A stretch of 64,000 bases of DNA, taken from the NCBI GenBank assembly GCA_900316845.1, contig ONEG01000016.1:1-64000 (forward strand). The letters are read 5' to 3'. Source of the DNA: an uncultured Bacteroidales bacterium. GTDB lineage: Bacteria; Bacteroidota; Bacteroidia; Bacteroidales; Paludibacteraceae. Below the pieces are notes generated by a model. That model saw only the letters and a list, made by a program, of their open reading frames with translations. It did no database searches and was not told the DNA's origin. Shown here piece after piece: positions 34,301-42,457 of this stretch (position 1 is its first letter; the number at the start of each line of letters is the position of its first letter). The position numbers and the translations under genes were made by a program.

Positions 34301-35982
34301 ATGACACCATCCGTGAGCCGTGTGTCAGCGAGAAGAGAAGCGTCCGTATGTCCTTCGGTGAGCGCCAGGTTGAGGTTGACGGTGGAGCGTTGAAGGTTGA
34401 ACGGTGATGCTGCGGCATCGAGGGCTATATCCGTACGGAGCGAATCGGAGCGAAGAGAGAGGTCTATCTGCTCTATCTCCAGTCCCGTGCTATCCAAATG
34501 GAACTGAATGGGACTGCCTTTGCGCAGGGCTATATCCGCGTTGATGGGGGGAATGCGACGGCGGATGGTATCCAGTACTGTGAGGTCCTCCAGCGATGTA
34601 AGAGACGCTAATACTGCAGAATCCGAGACGGTCTTGACAAGCGGAAGAATATGATCTATCAGCGGGAAAAGCGGCATCGGAGCGTCCACTGCAAGATCCA
34701 GACCGCGGGTATTGATCGTGAGAGAGGTGGCGGTATCTGTCGCAAAACGTAGATCCGTGTGGGAGAGATCGTAGGCCTCATAGATCGCTTTGTCGAGACG
34801 TAGATGGATGCGGGAAGAAAGCGGTCTTTTGGGGTTGATACCATGACCTTTCGCGTCTAAATCACCGGCGATGACGATACGCGTTGAGTCCTTGAGGAAG
34901 GGCGCAAGGTTGACGCGGTCGATATGAACGGTAGCATCGTAGGCCTCGTTGTTGATGTTGTAGAAGGCTTTCAGAGTGGCTTTAGAGCCTTGGAATGACG
35001 CTTCTCCGGAGGTCTCTGCCTGCATGGTGTTGAGGTTCATCTTCGTGGCTTCGAGATCGGCAGTAGCTCCTATTTCTGACGAACGGACATGCAGGCCGCG
35101 GGAAGTGATGATATTGCGTGCTATGTCTGCGCAAGCTCCGCCGTAGATGGTGTCTGCGGGAATATGCAGGTTGTTGAGATCAAAGGCAAAACCTCCTACG
35201 TTCAACCGCCGCGCGTCATACTTGTTCGCGCCTACATCGACGGTTGCTTCGGTAGAGAGACTCTTTGTACGGATGTCCATATTCAGCGGCATGAGGCGGA
35301 AATGGATGTTTCTGAGTTCACCGTCCGGTAGTTCGAATGCCAATAAGAGCGGCGTGGTGTCTTTGGGTAAGGTGTCGGGGGTATTAGTACTGCGTAAGTC
35401 GATGCCTACGTTCGCATCGTGGATACGCAGCCCGTGTAAAGGGTAACGGCCTTCGGGAATACTGATCTGAGGAGAGGCGACGGCAAGTTGTCCCACTATC
35501 GCATCCACGCCTACTGTAGCGATGAGCGAGTCAGAATGGAAGGTGACGTGATCCAGCAGCAGGGTGTCCACCACGATAGGGGGGATGATGAATTGCTCCG
35601 CTTCGCTTAATGGTGGATTGATGGTTGATGTCTTCGCTATTGCTTGCAGGCGCAAGGCGCGCGCGTAGACTAAGGTGTCCAAACCGCGGTGACCGACGAA
35701 GAGACTGTCGATCTCTACCCGGACGGGCAGGTCTGCTTCTCCTTTATACGCGCGGTAGAGCACCATCGGCGAATGATGGAAGGGCGAGAGATAAAGACGT
35801 CCGAGGTCGATGTCAAAATCGGTTTTTTCGTTCGCTGCGGTGAGCCCTTTGTCAAGCACTTTCTGCCGTACGGAAGGTTCATCAAGGACGGTGGCTACTG
35901 CAATCAGCAGTAGTACCACTATCCCTAAAAGAACGCCTATCAGCGCTACGGGAATTTTCCAAAGCAGCGACCAAAGTTTCAC
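31390..35982 (-). CDS. TamB-like protein fused to an Omp85-type barrel
   Basis: 1530 residues. Starts at GTG 35982, directly after the upstream TAA. One N-terminal membrane anchor (IPVALIGVLLGIVVLLLIAV), then a long repetitive beta-structure typical of TamB/AsmA-like lipid or protein transporters. The TamB C-terminal region is at about residues 880-1080 (FFLEAPEDETITRELASVDE, FLKDRLRITVGSTISDNPDV). From about residue 1083 to the end (448 residues) it is an Omp85/TamA-type barrel with FYAGGPNSLRAS...YGPGNF, a lid-loop motif keeping the Arg, and a C-terminal strand ending in Phe. No POTRA domain is visible. In most Bacteroidota TamB and the barrel partner (TamL) are separate genes. Predicted to bridge inner and outer membranes. 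Confidence 0.8.
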   Translation of the reverse strand: MKLWSLLWKIPVALIGVLLGIVVLLLIAVATVLDEPSVRQKVLDKGLTAANEKTDFDIDLGRLYLSPFHHSPMVLYRAYKGEADLPVRVEIDSLFVGHRGLDTLVYARALRLQAIAKTSTINPPLSEAEQFIIPPIVVDTLLLDHVTFHSDSLIATVGVDAIVGQLAVASPQISIPEGRYPLHGLRIHDANVGIDLRSTNTPDTLPKDTTPLLLAFELPDGELRNIHFRLMPLNMDIRTKSLSTEATVDVGANKYDARRLNVGGFAFDLNNLHIPADTIYGGACADIARNIITSRGLHVRSSEIGATADLEATKMNLNTMQAETSGEASFQGSKATLKAFYNINNEAYDATVHIDRVNLAPFLKDSTRIVIAGDLDAKGHGINPKRPLSSRIHLRLDKAIYEAYDLSHTDLRFATDTATSLTINTRGLDLAVDAPMPLFPLIDHILPLVKTVSDSAVLASLTSLEDLTVLDTIRRRIPPINADIALRKGSPIQFHLDSTGLEIEQIDLSLRSDSLRTDIALDAAASPFNLQRSTVNLNLALTEGHTDASLLADTRLTDGVMSVEGICTDASLHMDLTRDENALSGIGRLTLDSLSYNAMDLGSRAIDIQVSPSQEHAHALRAEVHTEELPLSLIDGFVSLPEDISLRGAVRATASVDGLPRKTDISAEVYPLGVSAEYKPYEIGISLGETPIIMVHNKVDLNGLPIYGVDSTFIALNGGLDLNTMRMDVTLAADSFAPVKLPKNGPLPVYGDLATDIRGSVTGPLDSIIADIDLTLLPTTDITYPIDKKNLAQVKPYGTVSARYGTADGDLQLGGQINVDDGFVRYSPKIYPVMPFHVDSGSHIAFNGPIGQTMLNISASQKVKADVESEGEDTRRVDFRTGVRVNGVLDSIGLESIGFFLEAPEDETITRELASVDEETREGLAATLLATGMYVGESNVAVHREGYALSSIINSRINAAMANSKIGKFMDVDISSGQTQHASGKSNDMNIAISKSFLKDRLRITVGSTISDNPDVNKTQGLFSSLTADYRFLPKSTDHSNNTSLFLRLYSQRDYNNILEGELNKSGLSVQATKEWRRKELFRGDSLSRTYGLTADAGVAYRSNNSIGPDLTLKSTIKNLFGRGESFTLKGNGAYYWALRNRHPGDPKKTDTYKLGLNASLLFPYLHWGPGDHPEGDTRYMLGYQYENIAGGYGVHKLSGSFTYFIRSPHNSYITHAFTPFSLSVVLMKAESEDLLDKAAEYPQLIKIIAGDEFVPSIGYNFIYNDYRAKRHVNTFLDLAVKESGNLINAIYCAFGKKWDETKMLGNITFNQFVKLSAELRNKFNITDQVCIATRLFAGANIPLGNSMFAPLSEAFYAGGPNSLRASSPYAYGPGNFYSAKYNQNFFHAGDIKLEANFELRFPIVWKLYGAAFLDAGNVWNWYSTVDLYKAAGMEDYIKRLEIPEDLHDGIFNNPDFARQIALGTGAGLRLDIDGLVIRLDLGVGIHAPYQTFKYTKEGQADTTQPIKTYFNIPSALDALRVNFGIGYPF

Positions 35983-36804
35983 TTAGAAAGTCTTTTGTAC
36001 ACCGAATTTCAATCCGTACAGACCCGGTGTGAATTGGTTGGATAGGAGGTTGCTCAGTTTGCCGGAGAAGATGATGACATCATTCGAGAATTCTCGGTGG
36101 CCGTCATAGCTGTACATGGTACCGCTGTAGCCCAGCGAGAGGATGGAGAAGAATATCTGGAAGGTACTCTTTCGGTTGAACTGATAGGTGATTACCGGCG
36201 AGACCTGGAACCCGTACGTGGTGGCATAACGCAATCCGTCGTAATCGGTGTTCGCAGTCTTGCCTTCCGTCACGCGGGGGAAGTCCATGCCGGCATAGAG
36301 GTGTGCCTCCAGCCAGATGCCCACCTTGTCGTTAAAGAGCGATTTCATCTTGTACCGCACGTACGGCGCTACTTCCCATGAGCCTACATGAACACGCAGA
36401 TCGGTGTAATAGGAGGTGTCTATCTCGGACACGGACACAAGATAGGAACTCTTATAATTGGCGTAGCTACCGCCGAACCGCATACCCAAGTAAATCTTCT
36501 CCGTCAGTTTCCATCCTATCTCCGGGGTGAGGGCGAATGACCAGCCGTTCTCTTTGCTCTCCCTTTTGGAGTCGTGGTGGAAATAGATGTCGAAGTTGTA
36601 ACCATAGTACAGCTTCTTCTTCCACATCGGAATACTATCTCCCTTACTTTCCACTTTTAACTTTTCACTCTCCGCGGCTGTCTGCGTCTCGCCCGCTACT
36701 GTCGCTACTCCGCCTAAACCGGTAGCTAATGGATCACTCTCTTGACCATGCAGGCTTACTGATGCCAGCATGATCAGGCTCAAAAACAAATACTTCTTTC
36801 TCAT
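35983..36804 (-). CDS. Outer-membrane beta-barrel protein
   Basis: 273 residues. The start at 36804 gives signal peptide KKYLFLSLIMLASVSLHGQ; an in-frame ATG at 36867 lies upstream of the likely promoter's -7 box. The mature part is a small barrel (YYGYNFDIYFHHD, WEVAPYVRYKMKS) ending in Phe. Near residue 45 it contains ESEKLKVESKG, encoded by an ACTTTTAACTTTTCAC repeat. Its stop directly abuts the TamB start, so the two are co-transcribed. Confidence 0.8.
   Translation of the reverse strand: MRKKYLFLSLIMLASVSLHGQESDPLATGLGGVATVAGETQTAAESEKLKVESKGDSIPMWKKKLYYGYNFDIYFHHDSKRESKENGWSFALTPEIGWKLTEKIYLGMRFGGSYANYKSSYLVSVSEIDTSYYTDLRVHVGSWEVAPYVRYKMKSLFNDKVGIWLEAHLYAGMDFPRVTEGKTANTDYDGLRYATTYGFQVSPVITYQFNRKSTFQIFFSILSLGYSGTMYSYDGHREFSNDVIIFSGKLSNLLSNQFTPGLYGLKFGVQKTF
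36643..36672. repeat. ACTTTTAACTTTTCAC repeat inside barrel gene
   Basis: Degenerate tandem words encoding SEKLKVES near the mature N-terminus. Confidence 0.5.
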
Positions 36805-36829
36805 GTCTTTTGTCCTTTCTTGCACGTTT

Positions 36830-36955
36830 TTGCATGCAAAGGTACAATAATTTTTTGAGATATGCAAATTTCACAATACAAAAACATATTTTTTGCAAGA
36901 AAAACGCGCGTTTGCTTGCATATATGCAAAAAAAGTAGTAATTTTGCAGCGCAAA
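36830..36955. promoter_or_regulatory. Divergent promoters for TamB operon and NifU-like/GGGtGRT operon
   Basis: Minus: TTTGCATATCTC at -33 and TGTACCTTTGCATGC at -7. Plus: CTTGCATATATGCAAAAAAAG with -7 GTAATTTTGCAGCG near 36936-36950. The plus -33 region contains the palindrome TTGCATATATGCAA. Confidence 0.7.
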
Positions 36956-37016
36956 ATGTGTGTGAACAAAAAACAAACAGAAAAAGCAAATTAAAAATTT
37001 ATAAATAATTAAACAC

Positions 37017-37718
37017 ATGATTTATTCGAAAGAAGTACAAGAAATGTGCGTGGTAGCGAAGGGTCCGAAACACGGACCGGCTCCTATTCCTGAAGAGGGC
37101 AAATGGGTGAAGGCTACGGAGATCAAGGACATCTCGGGTATGACGCACGGTATCGGCTGGTGTGCACCCCAGCAGGGTTGCTGCAAGCTGAGTCTGAATG
37201 TAAAAGACGGTATCATCGAAGAGGCTCTGGTTGAGACCATCGGTTGTTCGGGTATGACTCACTCTGCTGCTATGGCTGCTGAGATTCTGCCGGGCAAGAC
37301 GATTCTGGAGGCGCTGAACACCGACCTCGTTTGCGACGCTATCAACACCGCTATGCGCGAGTTGTTCCTGCAGATCGTTTACGGTCGTACGCAGAGTGCG
37401 TTCTCGGAGGGCGGTCTGGCCATCGGTGCAGGTCTTGAGGACCTCGGTAAGGGACTCGTTAGCCAGTGTGGTACACTCTACTCCACCAAAGCCAAAGGCG
37501 TTCGTTACCTCCAGTTAACCGAAGGTTATATCACCAAGGAGTTCCTCGACGAGGACAATGAGGTTTGCGGATACGAGTACGTTCACATGGGCAAGTTCAT
37601 GGACGCTGTCAAGAAAGGTGTTCCGGCAGACGAAGCGCTCAAGAGCGTTACCGGTACCTATGGCCGCACGACCAAAGAGCAAGGTGCAGTTAAATCGATT
37701 GATCCACGCAAAAACTAA
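37017..37718 (+). CDS. NifU-like iron-sulfur scaffold partner of GGGtGRT
   Basis: 233 residues, no signal peptide. Cysteines and context (GWCAPQQGCCKL, ETIGCSGMTHSAAMAAEILP) match the NifU/IscU-like scaffold fold, expanded with GLAIGAGLEDLGKGLVSQ and a C-terminal extension. It has its own promoter and is followed 12 bp later by the GGGtGRT gene, its usual neighbour. Role inferred: cluster assembly or sulfur chemistry; unproven. Confidence 0.8.
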   Translation: MIYSKEVQEMCVVAKGPKHGPAPIPEEGKWVKATEIKDISGMTHGIGWCAPQQGCCKLSLNVKDGIIEEALVETIGCSGMTHSAAMAAEILPGKTILEALNTDLVCDAINTAMRELFLQIVYGRTQSAFSEGGLAIGAGLEDLGKGLVSQCGTLYSTKAKGVRYLQLTEGYITKEFLDEDNEVCGYEYVHMGKFMDAVKKGVPADEALKSVTGTYGRTTKEQGAVKSIDPRKN

Positions 37719-37730
37719 GGAGGAGACACT

Positions 37731-38741
37731 ATGATTCGTGAAGTAAAATTTGAGTCGCAAGACCGCCGCGAGAAACAGATTCTCGCCGCTCTGAACGCTA
37801 ACGGTATCGCTTCCATCGAGGAGGCTAACCAGATTTGCGAGCAATACGGCCTCGATCCTTATATGACATGCGAGGAGACCCAACGTATTTGTTTTGAGAA
37901 CGCGAAATGGGCTTACGTGGTAGGTACGGCAATCGCGCTGAAGAAAGGTTGCAAGAACGCCGCTGACGCTGCCGAGGCTATCGGTATCGGTCTGCAGGCA
38001 TTCTGTATCCCGGGTTCTGTAGCTGACGACCGCAAGGTAGGTATCGGTCACGGTAACTTAGCTGCCCGTCTGCTCCGCGAGGAGACCCAGTGCTTTGCTT
38101 TCTTAGCAGGCCACGAGTCTTTCGCTGCTGCTGAGGGCGCTATCAAGATCGCTGAGATGGCGAACAAAGTTCGTAAGAACCCGCTGCGCTGCATCCTGAA
38201 CGGTCTGGGCAAAGACGCTGCTATGATCATCAGCCGTATCAACGGTTTTACCTATGTACAGACTGAGTTCGACTATTTCACGGGCGAGCTGAAGATTGTG
38301 CGTAAGAAAGCATACAGCGACGGTCCGCGTGCGAAAGTGAACTGCTACGGCGCAGACGATGTTCGCGAGGGTGTAGCTATCCTCTGGCACGAGAACGTTG
38401 ACGTTTCAATCACCGGTAACTCTACCAACCCGACTCGCTTCCAACACCCGGTAGCCGGTACGTACAAGAAAGAGCGTATCCTCGCCGGCAAACCGTACTT
38501 CTCGGTTGCTTCCGGTGGTGGTACAGGTCGTACGCTGCACCCGGATAACATGGCTGCAGGACCTGCTTCGTATGGTATGACCGATACCCTCGGCCGTATG
38601 CACAGCGATGCACAGTTCGCAGGCTCCAGCTCTGTTCCGGCACACGTAGAGATGATGGGCTTCCTCGGTATCGGTAACAACCCGATGGTAGGTTGTACTG
38701 TCGCTTGCGCAGTAAACGTAGCACTTGCTCTTAGCAAGTAA
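37731..38741 (+). CDS. GGGtGRT protein
   Basis: 336 residues. Named for the motif ASGGGTGRTLHPDN seen here near residue 263. Other conserved parts: EEANQICEQYGLDPYMTCEE and NNPMVGCTVACAVNVALALS. The family is widespread in anaerobes beside a NifU-like gene; its reaction is not known. A purine-rich site (AAGGAGGAG) precedes the ATG. Confidence 0.9.
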   Translation: MIREVKFESQDRREKQILAALNANGIASIEEANQICEQYGLDPYMTCEETQRICFENAKWAYVVGTAIALKKGCKNAADAAEAIGIGLQAFCIPGSVADDRKVGIGHGNLAARLLREETQCFAFLAGHESFAAAEGAIKIAEMANKVRKNPLRCILNGLGKDAAMIISRINGFTYVQTEFDYFTGELKIVRKKAYSDGPRAKVNCYGADDVREGVAILWHENVDVSITGNSTNPTRFQHPVAGTYKKERILAGKPYFSVASGGGTGRTLHPDNMAAGPASYGMTDTLGRMHSDAQFAGSSSVPAHVEMMGFLGIGNNPMVGCTVACAVNVALALSK

Positions 38742-38744
38742 TCC

Positions 38745-38846
38745 CACCCAGACCCTCCCCATAAAGGGGAGGGAGAATGGGGATATAATAAAGAAATTAT
38801 ATTAACACTAACTACCTCGAAAGGCTGCTAAATGGTAGCCTTTCAT
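38745..38846 (+). terminator. Hairpins after GGGtGRT gene
   Basis: CCCTCCCC-ATAAA-GGGGAGGG at about 38754-38774, then GAAAGGCT...AGCCTTTC at 38819-38845. No T run follows either, so termination is probable but not certain. Confidence 0.5.
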
Positions 38847-38880
38847 GGTGGAATATTAACCAATTTAATTTCACAACAAA

Positions 38881-39360
38881 ATGAAAAAATATCTTTTGAT
38901 TGCTGTTTTGGCTGTAGCCAGCCTGGCAGCTTATGCACAACCCCGCGCTGTCGGTGTTAACCTCGGTTATGGTATCGGTTTCAGTTATCAGCATGGTTTT
39001 GGTGAGTCCAACATGTTGGACGTAGCAGCAGAGGTTCCTTTCTTCAACGGTATCGGCGGTAAGGTTACTTACGATTGGATTGACCCGTTCAATGCTCCAG
39101 TACCTTGGAACGAAAAAGGTGAGTGGCACTGGTACATGGGTGTCGGTGGTGCCGGAGGTATCTATGGTTTCAAAGATGTAGCATGGTATGCAGGTGTAGC
39201 CGGTCATATCGGTATCGAGTATGATTTCTGGTTCCCGTTCCAACTCTCTTTGGACTGGCGTCCGACCATCGGTGTAAGCAACTACGGCCGTGACAAAGTC
39301 GGTTTCGGTGTTGAGGGATTGTACAGTGGCATCAGCCTGGGTGTTCGTTACAAATTCTAA
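38881..39360 (+). CDS. Small secreted beta-barrel-like protein
   Basis: 159 residues. Signal peptide MKKYLLIAVLAVASLAAYAQ, then about eight amphipathic strands (VNLGYGIGFSYQHGF, GLYSGISLGVRYKF) ending in Phe, as in small outer-membrane barrels. No family recognised. Followed by a good terminator. Confidence 0.78.
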   Translation: MKKYLLIAVLAVASLAAYAQPRAVGVNLGYGIGFSYQHGFGESNMLDVAAEVPFFNGIGGKVTYDWIDPFNAPVPWNEKGEWHWYMGVGGAGGIYGFKDVAWYAGVAGHIGIEYDFWFPFQLSLDWRPTIGVSNYGRDKVGFGVEGLYSGISLGVRYKF

Positions 39361-39387
39361 GAAATAATAGAATATTTAATGTTTCAA

Positions 39388-39421
39388 AACACACATGTCT
39401 TCGGATGTGTGTGTTTTTTTT
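39388..39421 (+). terminator. Intrinsic terminator
   Basis: ACACACAT-GTCTTCGG-ATGTGTGT followed by a run of Ts. Confidence 0.8.
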
Positions 39422-39449
39422 GTACCTTTTTATGCAAAAAGGAAAAATA

Positions 39450-39488
39450 AATTTGCATGTATGCAAAAGATTTCGTATCTTTGTCGCC
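39450..39488 (+). promoter_or_regulatory. Promoter of five-gene secreted-protein operon
   Basis: TTTGCATGTATGC at -33 and TCGTATCTTTGTC at -7; predicted leader of about 45 nt to the ATG at 39535. Confidence 0.65.
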
Positions 39489-39534
39489 GAAACTGATATT
39501 AAATCTACGAAACACAAATTAAATCTATCATTAT

Positions 39535-40032
39535 ATGAAAAAAATTCTTCTTTCATTGCTCGTTCTGGCATTATGTCTGCCGGCGAGCGCAGGTCTTCGC
39601 CAGAAACAGGCGAACAAGGACACAAATCGTTTCCGTTATGAGATTGAGTGTGCCGGTAATGCTATCCAGGGCACGTATCTGGTGAAGGTGTGGTCTTATA
39701 GCAAGAAGGCGTCGGTAGCCGAGAACCAATGCCGTAAGAACGCCGTTCACGGTGTGATCTTCAAGGGCTACGGCGGTGGTCAGGGTTGTGTGTCGCAACG
39801 TCCGTTGGCGAATAATCCCGGTGTAGAGACCCAGTTTGGGGAGTACTTCGACAGCTTCTTTGCTGATGGCGGCGAGTTCCAGAAATACGCTTCTATCATG
39901 GAAGGAACGACGGAGACCATCAAGGTAGGAAGGGAGTATAAAGTAGGCTGCGTAGTAAGCGTACGCAAGGACGATCTGCGCAAGGCGCTCGAGGCAGCCG
40001 GAGTTATTCGTGGATTAAATAGTGGATTCTAA
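39535..40032 (+). CDS. Secreted protein, operon gene 1
   Basis: 165 residues. Signal peptide (KKILLSLLVLALCLPASA). Core GTYLVKVWSYSKKASVAENQCRKNAV...VIFKGY resembles the small alpha/beta fold of gene 2, with which it is paralogous. A Cys near residue 80 (QGCVSQRPL). First gene of a tight five-gene operon of exported proteins. Function unknown. Confidence 0.78.
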   Translation: MKKILLSLLVLALCLPASAGLRQKQANKDTNRFRYEIECAGNAIQGTYLVKVWSYSKKASVAENQCRKNAVHGVIFKGYGGGQGCVSQRPLANNPGVETQFGEYFDSFFADGGEFQKYASIMEGTTETIKVGREYKVGCVVSVRKDDLRKALEAAGVIRGLNSGF

Positions 40033-40034
40033 TT

Positions 40035-40526
40035 ATGAAAAAGTCATCAGTACTGTTAGCCGTAGTAACGGCAATTATCTTCGCAGGTTGCGGACCGAAA
40101 CGTTCGCAGGCGTATTATGACCAGCCGAGCCAGGTGATGAGCGCGACGGCAGAGGGTACGTATATCATCCGCGTTCAAGTGCGCGCCAAGGATGCCGTAG
40201 TGGCATTCAAAGAGGCACAACGCAAAGTAGTGAAGGAGGTGATTTTCGACGGTGTGAAGTCAGCCAATAGCGGAATCAGCGATCTCAAACCGCTGTGCTT
40301 CGACATGAACGCCCGTGAGAAATACGAGGATTATTGGAACGCTTTCTTCAGCGATGAAGGTCCATGGAAGGAGTTCACGAGTTATAAGGACCGCCGTGCT
40401 ACTTCGACTCGCTATCAGCGCGACGGGCGTCTGATGGTAGAGACCGGAACGGTTACTGTTGATCGCGCAGGTATCAAAAAACGCCTCCAGGCAGATGGCA
40501 TCATCCCTAAAGAGGGACGTTATTAA
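40035..40526 (+). CDS. Lipoprotein, operon gene 2
   Basis: 163 residues, lipobox FAGCG. Core GTYIIRVQVRAKDAVVAFKE...KEVIFDGVKS aligns with gene 1, so the pair arose by duplication. Starts 2 bp after gene 1. Unknown function; likely periplasmic or outer-membrane inner leaflet. Confidence 0.78.
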   Translation: MKKSSVLLAVVTAIIFAGCGPKRSQAYYDQPSQVMSATAEGTYIIRVQVRAKDAVVAFKEAQRKVVKEVIFDGVKSANSGISDLKPLCFDMNAREKYEDYWNAFFSDEGPWKEFTSYKDRRATSTRYQRDGRLMVETGTVTVDRAGIKKRLQADGIIPKEGRY

Positions 40527-40556
40527 TGTTTAATGTTGAATGTTTAATGTTGAACG
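40523..40556. repeat. TTTAATGTTGAA tandem repeat
   Basis: TTAATGTTTAATGTTGAA followed by TGTTTAATGTTGAACG: degenerate tandem words that overlap the gene 2 stop and end just before gene 3. Confidence 0.65.
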
Positions 40557-40560
40557 AATT

Positions 40561-41511
40561 ATGAAAAAATCAATCTTTACAATAGTTCTTGCGTGCGTAG
40601 CGTTGGTAGCGAGTGCGCAGATTAAGAAACCGGAGTTGATGGTCATTCCGTCGGATGCTTGGTGTATTCAAAATGGCTACTACACAGAGGTAGCAAACAT
40701 GGGAACAATCACCAAGGTGCCGAACTACAAGCAGGCGTTGCAGGAGAATATGGGTCTGAAGTTGGCGATTGCCAAACTGAATGACTTGATGGCAGAACGC
40801 CAGTTCCCGCTCAAGAGCCTCGAGCAGGAGATCAAGAACCTCGAGCAACGGAAAATGGAGGACAACCTCACGACGAGCAAGGCGGGTAATGATCTGGCTG
40901 AGAGCCCGTTAGACGAGGTGGCTCGTACGGCGAAGTGTGATATCATTTTGGAACTCACATGGGACGTGAAGGATTTTGGTCCGAAGCACTCGTTGAGTTA
41001 TATCCTTGAAGGCCGCGATGCTTATACGAGTAAGTCTATCGGTGCGGCTTCGGGTACAGGAGCTCCTTCTTTTACCGCAGATGTCGATGTTCTGTTGGAG
41101 GAAGCGATCGTGGCAAACATGGATAATTTCAACAACCGTCTTTTGGATCATTTCACGGAGATGCAGACGATCGGTCGTGAGATCTCGCTGGATATCAAAG
41201 TGTTTGCGAACAACGCTGCCGGTATTGATCTGGAGACCGAGTTCGGCGACGACGAGTTGCTGGACGTCATCAATAACTGGCTGCAGCTGAACACCGTACA
41301 AGGTCGTTTCACAATGCCGTACGCAAGCGAGAACGTAGCGAACTTCACGCAAGTACGTATTCCTGTTTACGACGAGCGCGGACGTGCGGTTGATGCCAAC
41401 GGTTTTGCAAAAGGCTTGGCGAAAATGCTGAAGAAAGAGCCGTATAACATCCCGTCGAAAGTCCTTGTCAAAGGTCTCGGCAGAGCAGTAATTATCTTAG
41501 GAGAGAAGTAA
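40561..41511 (+). CDS. DUF6175-like secreted protein, operon gene 3
   Basis: 316 residues. The start at 40561 (MKKSIFTIVLACVALVASAQ) is chosen over ATG 40540, which is encoded by the upstream tandem repeat. It matches the pattern I associate with DUF6175 (PSDAWCIQNGY, PNYKQALQENMGLKLAIAKL, CDIILELTWDV). Periplasmic; function unknown. Confidence 0.78.
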   Translation: MKKSIFTIVLACVALVASAQIKKPELMVIPSDAWCIQNGYYTEVANMGTITKVPNYKQALQENMGLKLAIAKLNDLMAERQFPLKSLEQEIKNLEQRKMEDNLTTSKAGNDLAESPLDEVARTAKCDIILELTWDVKDFGPKHSLSYILEGRDAYTSKSIGAASGTGAPSFTADVDVLLEEAIVANMDNFNNRLLDHFTEMQTIGREISLDIKVFANNAAGIDLETEFGDDELLDVINNWLQLNTVQGRFTMPYASENVANFTQVRIPVYDERGRAVDANGFAKGLAKMLKKEPYNIPSKVLVKGLGRAVIILGEK

Positions 41512-41512
41512 T

Positions 41513-42454
41513 ATGAAAAAGATTTTTTCTATAGCATTGGTAGCGCTGATGAGCGCTACGATGTTTGCGGCAGAGACGCAGTACCTGCCCATCTCGGTTT
41601 ATGCAGCGGATGACCAGGAACCGTTCCCGCAGGGTGCGAAAGCGATGATTGAGAACAAGTTGACGCAGTTGTTAACCCGTAACGGCATCGCCGGCATCGA
41701 TTACACCGGACAGTTCCTGTTGACGGTGACGACTACGCCGCTGGATAAGGATATCATCCCCGGTCCGCCGATGAAGATCTCGGAGAAGATGGAGATGAAC
41801 CTCTATATCATTGATGCGTATGCAAAAACTATTTTCTCTTCGACCTCGATGACTGTAAAAGGTCTGGGCGAGACGGAGAACAAATGCTACCTGAATGCCA
41901 TCAGCCGCATGCCGGTACAGAGTCCGCAGATCGCTAAGTTCGTGGAGGAGGGCAAGCAGAAGATTATCGAGTATTACGACCATGAGGGCGAGGCGCTGAT
42001 CAAGAAAGCGCAGTATCTCTCCTCGATGAAGCAGTACGAAGAGGCAATCTTCTATGTGGCCCTCATCCCGCAGCAGTCGAAGCACTACGACGCAGCGCTC
42101 AAAATCGGTAAGGACATCTATCAGGCGTATATCGACAACCAGTGCCAGATTAACCTGGCGCAGGCTCGTGCTGCTTGGGCTGCTCAGCAGAACGCTGACG
42201 GCGCTGCGGCTGCCGGTGAGTACCTGACGAACATCCTGCCCGATGCGAAATGCTACGGCGAGGCGATGGAACTGTATAAAGAGATCAAGGGTAAGGTGCT
42301 GGATGACTGGAAATTCGAGATGAAGATGTACCAGGATGGTATTGACTTGGAGTCGCAGCGGATTGACGCGATGCGTCAGATCGGCGTAGCGTACGGTAAT
42401 CACCAGCCGAACAAAGAAGTCAACATCGAGTTTTTACACCCTGCACGTTACTAA
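41513..42454 (+). CDS. Secreted protein, operon gene 4
   Basis: 313 residues with signal peptide. N-terminal half (LPISVYAADDQEPFPQGAKA...NKLTQLLTRNGIAG) has the look of CsgG/LpoB-type periplasmic folds; C-terminal half is TPR-like (LIKKAQYLSSMKQYEEAIFY, ALKIGKDIYQAYI). Starts 1 bp after gene 3. Unknown function. Confidence 0.78.
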   Translation: MKKIFSIALVALMSATMFAAETQYLPISVYAADDQEPFPQGAKAMIENKLTQLLTRNGIAGIDYTGQFLLTVTTTPLDKDIIPGPPMKISEKMEMNLYIIDAYAKTIFSSTSMTVKGLGETENKCYLNAISRMPVQSPQIAKFVEEGKQKIIEYYDHEGEALIKKAQYLSSMKQYEEAIFYVALIPQQSKHYDAALKIGKDIYQAYIDNQCQINLAQARAAWAAQQNADGAAAAGEYLTNILPDAKCYGEAMELYKEIKGKVLDDWKFEMKMYQDGIDLESQRIDAMRQIGVAYGNHQPNKEVNIEFLHPARY

Positions 42455-42457
42455 GAG

